A stretch of DNA of 37,701 nucleotides from Myxococcota bacterium (lineage in GTDB: Bacteria; Myxococcota; Kuafuiibacteriia; Kuafuiibacteriales; Kuafuiibacteriaceae), in NCBI GenBank assembly GCA_028289325.1, contig JANQQN010000534.1, forward strand, positions 1 to 37,701, read 5' to 3'. A model generated the notes under the pieces. The model saw only the letters and a program-made list of their open reading frames with translations, was not told where the DNA came from and ran no database searches. A program made the translations under genes and the position numbers. Numbering within the stretch: position 1 is the first letter of the stretch; each line of letters starts with the position of its first letter. This document shows, piece by piece, positions 27,345-33,467 of this stretch.

Positions 27345-27362
27345 GGCGTCCAGCCGGACGCC
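27345..27362 (+). promoter_or_regulatory. Perfect hairpin 2 upstream of dnaK
   Basis: GGCGTCC (27345-27351), AGCC, GGACGCC (27356-27362): a second perfect 7-bp stem with a 4-nt loop, of unrelated sequence. It ends 28 nt before the dnaK ATG and 18 nt before the GGAG ribosome-binding site (27381-27384). Its position suits a structured 5' leader that could influence translation. Confidence 0.5.
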
Positions 27363-27390
27363 GAGCCGTCTATTGGAACAGGAGTAGATA

Positions 27391-29289
27391 ATGGGAAAAA
27401 AGATTATTGGTATCGACCTCGGCACGACGAACTCGGTGGTCTCGGTGATGACCTCCGGCACCGCGGAAGTGCTCGTCAATGATGAAGGCGCCCGCACCAC
27501 GCCCTCCGTCGTCGCGTGGACGGATAAGGACGAGGTGCTCGTGGGCACCGTGGCTCGCCGCCAGGCCATCACCAACCCGGAGAACACGGTCTTTTCCGCC
27601 AAGCGGTTCATGGGCATGAAGCATGCCGACGTGGCCAAAGAGGGGCAGCGAGTCCCTTACGACGTCGTTCGAGCCGGCAACGGTGACGCCCACATCAAGG
27701 TTCGTGGGCAGACCGTGGCGCCGCCCGAGGTGAGCGCCAAGGTTCTGCAGAAGCTGAAGCGAGCCGCAGAGCAGTACATCGGGTCGGAGGTCACGGACGC
27801 CGTTATCACCGTTCCTGCGTACTTCAACGACGCGCAGCGACAGGCGACGAAGGACGCCGGCCGCATCGCCGGCCTGAACGTCGCGCGGATCATCAACGAG
27901 CCGACGGCGGCGGCCCTCGCCTACGGCCTCGACAAGAAGGACAACGAGGTCATCGCGGTCTACGACTTCGGTGGCGGAACGTTCGACATCTCGATCCTCG
28001 AGGTCGGCGACGGGGTCATCGAAGTCCTCGCGACCAACGGCGACACTCATCTCGGCGGTGATGACTTCGACCAGAAGCTCATCGACTGGCTGACCGGCGA
28101 GTTCAAGAAGGACACGGGCATCGACGTCAGCCGCGACAAGATGGTCGTCCAGCGCCTGAAGGAGGCGGCGGAGAAGGCCAAGATCGAGCTGTCCAACAGC
28201 TTCGAGACGGAGATCAACCTGCCGTTCCTCACCGCCGACGCGTCGGGTCCGAAGCATCTGCAGATCAAGCTGAGCCGAGCCAAGTTCGAGGCGCTGGTGT
28301 CCGACCTGGTGGAGCGGTCCTTCGCGAGCGTGGAGCGCGCGCTGGCCGACGCCGCCAAGCGCCCGAGCGATATCGACGAGGTGGTCCTGGTCGGCGGCTC
28401 GACTCGGGTCCCGCTCATCCAGGAGAAGGTCAAGACGTTCTTCGGCAAGGACCCGAACCGCTCCGTGAACCCCGACGAAGTCGTCGCGGTGGGCGCGGCC
28501 ATCCAGGGCGCGGTGCTGTCGGGCGACGCGAAAGACGTGGTCCTTCTCGACGTGACCCCCCTGTCGCTGGGGATCGAGACCCTCGGGGGTGTGTTCACCG
28601 CGCTGCTGCCGCGAAACACCACGATTCCCGCCCGACGGTCGGAGGTGTTCTCGACCGCGGCCGACAATCAGCCCCAGGTCGAGGTCCACGTCCTGCAGGG
28701 CGAGCGCAAGATGGCCTCGGACAACAAGACGTTGGGTAAGTTCGTACTCGACGGCATCGCGGCCGCACCGCGAGGGATGCCTCAGATCGAGGTGACGTTC
28801 GATATCGATGCGAACGGCATCGTCCACGTGTCGGCGAAGGACCAGGGCACCGGCAAGGAGCAGTCGGTTCGTATCGAGTCGTCCTCGGGGCTGAGCGACG
28901 ACGAGATCGACAAGATGGTCCGCGACGCCGAGACCAACGCCCAAGCCGACGACGCTCGGCGGGAGAAGGTCGAGACCCGAAATCGACTCGACCAGCTGAC
29001 GTACCAGGTCGAAAAGACCATGAACGACGGCAAGGACAAGCTCCCGGTCGAGGTCGGCCAGACGGTCGCGCAGGCGCTGACCGAGGCCCGAGACGCGCTG
29101 AAGGCGGACGACGTCGAAGCGTGGAAGGCGGCCGAGGCCGGCCTCCAGGCCGCGTCGGGTAAAATGGCCGAAGCGCTGTATGCTCGGTCGTCCGAGGGGA
29201 ACCCGAACGACACCACCGCGTCTTCGAGCAAGACAGATGGCAACAAGGACGACGACGTCATCGACGCGGACTTCACCGAAGCCGCCTGA
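27391..29289 (+). CDS. dnaK: Chaperone DnaK (Hsp70)
   Basis: 632 residues, the usual length. The ATPase domain (1 to about 383) has the phosphate-binding loops [12 protein letters not shown] (near 5-16), [12 protein letters not shown] (near 190) and LVGGSTRVP (near 332-340). The interdomain linker [13 protein letters not shown] follows, then the substrate-binding domain and a helical lid. The C-terminus ends in [13 protein letters not shown], close to the usual EEVxDAxFxE motif. It folds and refolds proteins in the cytoplasm with DnaJ and GrpE, neither of which is in this window, so it is not in the common grpE-dnaK-dnaJ order. A good ribosome-binding site (GGAG) lies 6 nt upstream. Two hairpins precede it. 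Confidence 0.98.
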   Translation: MGKKIIGIDLGTTNSVVSVMTSGTAEVLVNDEGARTTPSVVAWTDKDEVLVGTVARRQAITNPENTVFSAKRFMGMKHADVAKEGQRVPYDVVRAGNGDAHIKVRGQTVAPPEVSAKVLQKLKRAAEQYIGSEVTDAVITVPAYFNDAQRQATKDAGRIAGLNVARIINEPTAAALAYGLDKKDNEVIAVYDFGGGTFDISILEVGDGVIEVLATNGDTHLGGDDFDQKLIDWLTGEFKKDTGIDVSRDKMVVQRLKEAAEKAKIELSNSFETEINLPFLTADASGPKHLQIKLSRAKFEALVSDLVERSFASVERALADAAKRPSDIDEVVLVGGSTRVPLIQEKVKTFFGKDPNRSVNPDEVVAVGAAIQGAVLSGDAKDVVLLDVTPLSLGIETLGGVFTALLPRNTTIPARRSEVFSTAADNQPQVEVHVLQGERKMASDNKTLGKFVLDGIAAAPRGMPQIEVTFDIDANGIVHVSAKDQGTGKEQSVRIESSSGLSDDEIDKMVRDAETNAQADDARREKVETRNRLDQLTYQVEKTMNDGKDKLPVEVGQTVAQALTEARDALKADDVEAWKAAEAGLQAASGKMAEALYARSSEGNPNDTTASSSKTDGNKDDDVIDADFTEAA

Positions 29290-29309
29290 GGCCCTACGAT
29301 GAAGGTCGG

Positions 29310-30371
29310 ATGGAGGTCTCGATAAATCCGACGGAGCGGCGCCGGGCGCCGCGGATTCCGGCGGAGATCCTCGTGATGATCGAGGGCCTTCACGACGACT
29401 ATAGCCTGGCCCGGGGAGATATCAGCAGCTCTGGCCTCCTGGTCGAGCTGCCCGCGGCGCCAGGCAGCCCCGGCGATCTCGAGCTCCTGCATATCGCGAC
29501 CACCGATCGCGAGCAGCGGGTCGCGGTTATGGGCCAGATCGTGCGGTGCGTGACCATCGACACCATCGGGGACGAACTCCCGATGGTGGCGGTGGTGTTT
29601 CACTTCCTCCCGGAGCGGCCCGAGGTCCGAACGGCCTTGGGCCGCCTCCTCTCTCACGTCCTCGAGCAAAACCGCGCCCGCGACGACTTCGCCATCGAGC
29701 ACGCCTTCGACATCCAGATGGAGCCCGCGGTCGAGCTCGAACCCTCCACCCCGCGAGCAGCGACGGTGTTTCGGCTCCAGGTGAAGCAGATGCGGCTCGA
29801 AACCACATGGCCGGTGAGCGTCGGGGACCGGGTGCAGCTGTCGTTTAGAACCAACAATGCAAAGCTGCCTTTCGAAGGACAGATCACCAAGGTGAGTCCC
29901 CGCCAGAGCCCGACCGGACCGCGGTACGACGTCGAGGTCGCCGTCGGCGAGCTCGGCGAGCGCAACAGTGCCCCGCTGGGCTCTTCGTTCAGCGACTCGT
30001 TGGATCTCGTCCTGAACGAGCTCATCGCCAGCGATCCTCCGATCAGCCCGACGAATCAGCGGCACCTCGCCGGCCGGCTCAACCGCATCCCGCTCAGCAG
30101 CCTGCTCACCTTCCTGGAGATGGAGCGGCAGACCGGGCGGCTGACCATCGGCGACGAAGATACGTCGACGATGTTCATCGATCACGGCCAGATCGTCGAC
30201 GTTGCGCCGTTCGACGAAGATCCCCGGGCCCAGATAGAGTCCTTGCTGGCGATGAGCGAGGGACGGTTCGCGTTCACCTGTGAGCCCGTCGACCGCACGG
30301 ATCGAATCCAGCTATCGGTGACCCACATCCTCCTCGACTGGGCCCGTCGAGAAGACGAAGAGGGCCGATGA
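29310..30371 (+). CDS. PilZ-DUF4388 protein
   Basis: 353 residues. The N-terminal PilZ domain (about 7-105) carries the c-di-GMP-binding signature: RxxxR (R11, R15) and DISSSG (37-42), the DxSxxG motif, so binding is likely. A second PilZ-like beta domain may lie at about 140-225 (FRLQVKQMRLETTW ... VGDRVQLSF). The C-terminal DUF4388 domain (about 240-350: AGRLNRIPLSSLLTFLEMER and TGRLTIGDED) is a family common in myxobacteria and other bacteria with complex signalling. It follows dnaK by 20 bp and may be co-transcribed with it. It probably acts as a cytoplasmic c-di-GMP effector; the output is unknown. Confidence 0.87.
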   Translation: MEVSINPTERRRAPRIPAEILVMIEGLHDDYSLARGDISSSGLLVELPAAPGSPGDLELLHIATTDREQRVAVMGQIVRCVTIDTIGDELPMVAVVFHFLPERPEVRTALGRLLSHVLEQNRARDDFAIEHAFDIQMEPAVELEPSTPRAATVFRLQVKQMRLETTWPVSVGDRVQLSFRTNNAKLPFEGQITKVSPRQSPTGPRYDVEVAVGELGERNSAPLGSSFSDSLDLVLNELIASDPPISPTNQRHLAGRLNRIPLSSLLTFLEMERQTGRLTIGDEDTSTMFIDHGQIVDVAPFDEDPRAQIESLLAMSEGRFAFTCEPVDRTDRIQLSVTHILLDWARREDEEGR

Positions 30372-30382
30372 CCCGTGGGTGT

Positions 30383-30409
30383 CCCGTCCGCCTGGAGTGA
30401 GCGGACGGG
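30383..30409. terminator. Strong bidirectional hairpin between convergent genes
   Basis: CCCGTCCGC (30383-30391), a 9-nt loop, and GCGGACGGG (30401-30409) form a perfect 9-bp GC-rich stem in the 66-bp gap between the PilZ-DUF4388 gene (stop 30371) and the PafA/Dop-like gene (stop 30438). There is no T-run on either side, but the position and stem strength suit termination in both directions. Confidence 0.6.
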
Positions 30410-30437
30410 CGGAGAACCATACGCAAACAGGCTCGGA

Positions 30438-32246
30438 TCAGCTCGGCGGTGATGGTTGGTCGGGGTCATCTCGGGTCCCGTATCGCTCGCGCCAGAAATC
30501 TTCGAGCCGGATAACGCGACCACCGATCCAGGAGCCCACGCGAATGCGGTCCCAGGCCACGAACACCTTGTCGTGCGTGTCCGCGAGCTCGGCCAGGACC
30601 TCCGCCCGCAGCTCGGCCGGTGAGTTCGGGGGCGGCCGACGGATAGCCGCCTCGATCTCCGCGGGCTCGACCAACCGCAAGGCGAGCCCGCGATCGTCGA
30701 GCCGATCGAAGTATCCGGTCTCCAGCTCCCCGTACCGCAGATCGATCTTCTTACGCGCGACCGGGTCCTCGTCGAGATCCGCGGCCTCGATGAGATACCG
30801 CTTGGTGATCCAGTCGACCCGGCCCACCAGGGCCCCCGGGTCATCGGCGAGCTGATCGAGCACCGCCGACCACAGATCCACGAGGTCGCGACGCTCGAGA
30901 TCGACGCGGCCTGCTGCCTCCATTTCATCGACGTAACGGCGGGCCTCGGCCAAGTACCACCGCTGCAGCTCGTAGGCGTTCATCGTGCGCCCATCGGTGG
31001 TCGATACGCGGGTCTTCGGATCCCGCGCCAACGCTCTGAACGCCGTCAACGGGCGCGACAAGCGCGGCGCATCGGTGAGCCGGCGGTCATCGATCATATC
31101 CAACAGCAATAGGTTGGTGCCGACCTTCAGAAACTCGGACACCTGGCAGCGGTTGGAATCGCTGTATGCAACCTGCATGCGCTGCCGCCGCCGAAAGAGA
31201 CCGAGCAGGGGACCGAATCGGAGAAACTGTGGAGCCCACAGCGCTTTGATGAGGTTGCCACCGTCGAACACGACGTGGGTCGTGCCCGCTCCGGCCCACC
31301 GATAGACCCCGGTCAGCGTGGTCGCCCGTTCCGAGAGCCACAGCGACTGGTCGTCCATCAGACATCCCGCGCCCGCGTACAGCGTCCGGCTCGCGAGGTG
31401 AGCCATGAGGCGTCGGCGCTGGGGAACGAAGAATGTGGCTCGATAGAGAGTGCCGAAGCACAGATCGACCGGCAGCTGAAGGACCTGGGTAATCCGCAGC
31501 GACACGATACCCGCCACCCACTCGATGGGCGCGTCACGCGACTCGAGGTCGAGCCAGCGCGCGAGCGTGGTCCGCACCGACGGTACGAACAGCGCCACGA
31601 GCCCCGCGATCAGGAGGCCGATGATGAGGACGATGATGAACACCAGGGCCACCATCCATGCCGCGAGATTAGCGGCGACGACCACCGGCAACGTAAGGAC
31701 CAACCCCGCCCTGAGAGCGAGTAGGCGCCCACCGGTCGCCACGTTCACCTCGTAGTTTTCGTGGGTACCGTAGCCGTGGCCCTCGGCGTCGCGCGCGTTC
31801 TTGATCAGCGCCAGGTCACCGAAGAAGCCATGATGGGCGAGGTGGCGCCGAGCGCGAACCACCGCCCGACCGAGCAGGGCCTCCTGCGCCCGCTGGTACA
31901 CCAACAGCTGAGCCGCGCTTCGACACTCCGGCGTGCTGCCCTCGACCAGACCGTCGGCACGGTGGGTCGGCTGAAACTCGTAATAGAAGGCGCCGCCGTT
32001 TTCGACGAACACCTGTTGGTTGGCGGGGAGACGATCGCCTCGGTGCAGGACCACCTCGTGACGGAGCCCCGAGACAATCGCATCGTAGACGTGGTCGTGA
32101 CGAGGCCGAGGCCCGCCGCTCCCGCAGCGAATCGCGTATTCGGTCTCCAGCCCCACGAGCCGGCCCGGCTGACGCGCGGCATCGGGCGACCTTTTGGTCT
32201 GCCCGGCTGGGGTCAGGCTCGGTCTGGCGTCAGTGGTAGGTTTCAC
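30438..32246 (-). CDS. Pup ligase/depupylase (PafA/Dop) family protein with a transmembrane-hairpin insertion
   Basis: 602 residues. Family motifs occur in order: GLETEY (32-37), NGGAFYYE (83-90), STPEC (104-108), KNARD and GYGTHENYEV (149-167), HLASRTLYAGAG (283-294), SDSNRCQVSEFLKVGTNLLL (362-381) and IDLRYGELETGYFDRL (501-516). These match glutamine-synthetase-like enzymes that attach or remove Pup on substrate lysines. I cannot tell ligase from hydrolase. Two oddities: about 110 residues (about 168-280) are inserted between two conserved core blocks, containing about 40 hydrophobic residues (about 176-222) that read as a membrane hairpin; and the position of the catalytic Asp in NGARLYVD is Glu here (E90). 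The start is GTG at 32246; GTG at 32156 would begin right before GLETEY. It lies downstream of a Pup-like ORF in the same operon. Confidence 0.85.
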   Translation of the reverse strand: MKPTTDARPSLTPAGQTKRSPDAARQPGRLVGLETEYAIRCGSGGPRPRHDHVYDAIVSGLRHEVVLHRGDRLPANQQVFVENGGAFYYEFQPTHRADGLVEGSTPECRSAAQLLVYQRAQEALLGRAVVRARRHLAHHGFFGDLALIKNARDAEGHGYGTHENYEVNVATGGRLLALRAGLVLTLPVVVAANLAAWMVALVFIIVLIIGLLIAGLVALFVPSVRTTLARWLDLESRDAPIEWVAGIVSLRITQVLQLPVDLCFGTLYRATFFVPQRRRLMAHLASRTLYAGAGCLMDDQSLWLSERATTLTGVYRWAGAGTTHVVFDGGNLIKALWAPQFLRFGPLLGLFRRRQRMQVAYSDSNRCQVSEFLKVGTNLLLLDMIDDRRLTDAPRLSRPLTAFRALARDPKTRVSTTDGRTMNAYELQRWYLAEARRYVDEMEAAGRVDLERRDLVDLWSAVLDQLADDPGALVGRVDWITKRYLIEAADLDEDPVARKKIDLRYGELETGYFDRLDDRGLALRLVEPAEIEAAIRRPPPNSPAELRAEVLAELADTHDKVFVAWDRIRVGSWIGGRVIRLEDFWRERYGTRDDPDQPSPPS

Positions 32247-32401
32247 GTCGCCGCTGGGAGGGCCGGCGAGACCGGTGTCGGGGGCCGGCTCAGCAGGAAC
32301 GGAACCGGCGGAACCAGCGCGGACGGGACCGGCGTGGACGGGACCGGCGTGGACGGGACCGGCGTGGTCGGGACCGGAGCCGGCGGGCGGCTCCAGATCA
32401 T
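32243..32401 (-). CDS. Possible Pro-rich mini-ORF between the Pup-like and PafA/Dop-like genes
   Basis: 52 codons from ATG 32401. The product is nearly all Pro, Val, Ser and Thr, with PVPSTPVPSTP repeats from the 15-bp tandem repeat. About 90% of codons end in G or C, against about 75% in the frame of the PafA/Dop-like gene across the same stretch. Its stop (TGA) overlaps the GTG start of that gene as GTGA, which would allow coupling. It begins 13 nt after the Pup-like stop with no clear ribosome-binding site. It may be a real linker peptide, the displaced N-terminus of the enzyme after a frameshift, or chance. Confidence 0.3.
   Translation of the reverse strand: MIWSRPPAPVPTTPVPSTPVPSTPVPSALVPPVPFLLSRPPTPVSPALPAAT
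32321..32380. repeat. 15-bp tandem repeat, four units
   Basis: GGACGGGACCGGCGT repeated three times exactly (32321-32365), plus a fourth unit with three changes (32366-32380); partly decayed copies continue to the left (about 32301-32320). The unit length is a multiple of three, so copy-number change would keep reading frames intact. It lies between the Pup-like and PafA/Dop-like genes. Confidence 0.9.
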
Positions 32402-32414
32402 CGGTGGCGATGGC

Positions 32415-32594
32415 TCACTCGCCGTCGGCGGGCACCCGCGTCTCGCGCAGGTATGCCTCGGGCTGCTGCAGCGCATCGCGGCGGATCTCGTTGACGACGT
32501 CAGCGAGCGGCTCGGTCTGCGTCCCGGGGACGATCTCATCGCGGGTCTGTTCGGTCTGCTCGATGCGGTCCTTCGTGATCATGCCGCCCAGCAT
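32415..32594 (-). CDS. Small Pup/UBact-like protein modifier candidate
   Basis: A 59-residue ORF (55 from the second ATG at 32582). It is acidic (13 Asp/Glu against 7 Lys/Arg), Gln-rich and has a single Lys (K8). It ends PEAYLRETRVPADGE. The tail matches the layout of Pup, whose last residues read AEDFVRAYVQKGGQ: Glu, aromatic, aliphatic, Arg, then a short spacer and Gly plus Glu or Gln at the very end. A helix is likely at about 29-52, with a polar, disordered N-terminus. About 91% of codons end in G or C, as in neighbouring genes. GGAG precedes the first ATG by 1 nt and the second by 13 nt, so the start is uncertain. It sits 28 bp after the thioesterase gene and upstream of the PafA/Dop-like gene, the position expected for a modifier. 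Confidence 0.75.
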   Translation of the reverse strand: MLGGMITKDRIEQTEQTRDEIVPGTQTEPLADVVNEIRRDALQQPEAYLRETRVPADGE

Positions 32595-32622
32595 ACTCCA
32601 AAACGCACGACGACCGCACCGA

Positions 32623-33405
32623 TCAAAATGGGTCTTCTTCCAGCGAGTCCGCGAACTCGGTCACGCACTGAGCGAGGGCCCGGGCCTGCCCGGGCAAAAA
32701 GATGTGTGGGCCGTCGACCTCGTCGATCCTGAGGCGCCGGCAGTATGCCCGCCACTCCGTGAGGTGGGTCGTGGCGGCGACCTCGTCCCGGCTCGCGCCC
32801 ACTGCCAGGACCGGGGTTTCGATGGCCGCCTGGGGCTCGGGCGCCGTTTCGTAGGCGCGAAACCCCGCGCGAACGATGTGCTTGAACAGATGAAAGACCA
32901 GCCGGTCGTTACGCAGCGCGTCAGGAAGCCCGCCAAGCGCATCCAGCGCGGTCCATAGATCGTCATCGTTGAGCTCGGAGTGCACTGGATGGAGATGCCG
33001 GCGGCGCGGCGGATTCACCGCCACCATGATCACGCCGCGGGGCCGGGGTCGCCCTTCCGCCTCCCACCGGGCCATCAGGCCGTGGGCGACATAACCGCCA
33101 AGCGAATAGCCGAGCAGGTAACCGTCGGCGTAACACGCCGGATCGACCTGTGCGTCGATCACGTCGCAGAGGTCGGAAACCGACTCCAGCGGCGCCTCGG
33201 GGGCACCGAGGCCGTGTCCGGGCGGATCGACGCTGGCCACCCTCCACGTCGGCCCGAGGGCCTGCGCCAAAGACCGAAACGCGGTGGACGTGCCGCCCGC
33301 GTAGGGCAAGCAAAGCAAATTGCGAGCCTCGGCGGGACACACCGTCCAATCGAAGGTGCGCTGTCCGACCCCGGTCGCGGGATCACGGTGATAGGAGGAT
33401 TTCAT
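32623..33405 (-). CDS. Type II thioesterase (alpha/beta hydrolase)
   Basis: 260 residues with the alpha/beta-hydrolase triad: nucleophile S101 in GYSLGG (99-104), Asp near 207 (GASRDEVA) and His 234 (DGPHIFL). The LPYAGGTSTAFRSLA segment (33-47) and SVDPPGHGLG (58-67) are typical of type II thioesterases that clear misprimed carrier proteins of polyketide or non-ribosomal peptide synthases. No such synthase is in the window. The ATG at 33405 directly follows a 12-bp palindrome. It is the first gene of the leftward cluster that continues with the Pup-like ORF 28 bp later, so co-transcription is likely, but a functional link is unproven. Confidence 0.88.
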   Translation of the reverse strand: MKSSYHRDPATGVGQRTFDWTVCPAEARNLLCLPYAGGTSTAFRSLAQALGPTWRVASVDPPGHGLGAPEAPLESVSDLCDVIDAQVDPACYADGYLLGYSLGGYVAHGLMARWEAEGRPRPRGVIMVAVNPPRRRHLHPVHSELNDDDLWTALDALGGLPDALRNDRLVFHLFKHIVRAGFRAYETAPEPQAAIETPVLAVGASRDEVAATTHLTEWRAYCRRLRIDEVDGPHIFLPGQARALAQCVTEFADSLEEDPF

Positions 33406-33417
33406 GAGAGCGCTCTC
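33406..33417. promoter_or_regulatory. 12-bp palindrome abutting the thioesterase start codon
   Basis: GAGAGCGCTCTC is a perfect palindrome directly beside the thioesterase ATG (33405), in the 62-bp gap to the divergent dehydrogenase gene (ATG 33468). The position suits an operator affecting one or both genes. A weak -10-like TACACT lies at 33449-33454 on the minus strand. A single short palindrome can arise by chance. Confidence 0.35.
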
Positions 33418-33467
33418 GCCGGTCGCGCTTTTCGGGCCGCACCGTTGGAGTGTATGACCGGTAGTCT

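Noticed and set aside
27109-27390. CIRCE element or sigma-32 promoter upstream of dnaK
   Set aside because: Looked for TTAGCACTC/GAGTGCTAA and CTTGAA/CCCCAT-type boxes; no acceptable match. A TTGTCG at 27183 has no good -10 partner.
27370-28944. Long open frame of 524 codons antisense to dnaK
   Set aside because: Shadow frame; dnaK is certain and the antisense product has no family signature.
32402-32539. Extended 98-codon version of the Pro-rich minus-strand ORF
   Set aside because: Its first 46 codons overlap the Pup-like ORF in another frame and read as Arg/Ser/Pro noise; only the part from ATG 32401 is worth considering.
31761-32732. Open frame of 323 codons on the plus strand across the Pup-like region
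   Set aside because: It runs antisense to three minus-strand genes, has a Gly/Thr repeat from the tandem repeat and no recognisable domain; coding signs favour the minus strand.
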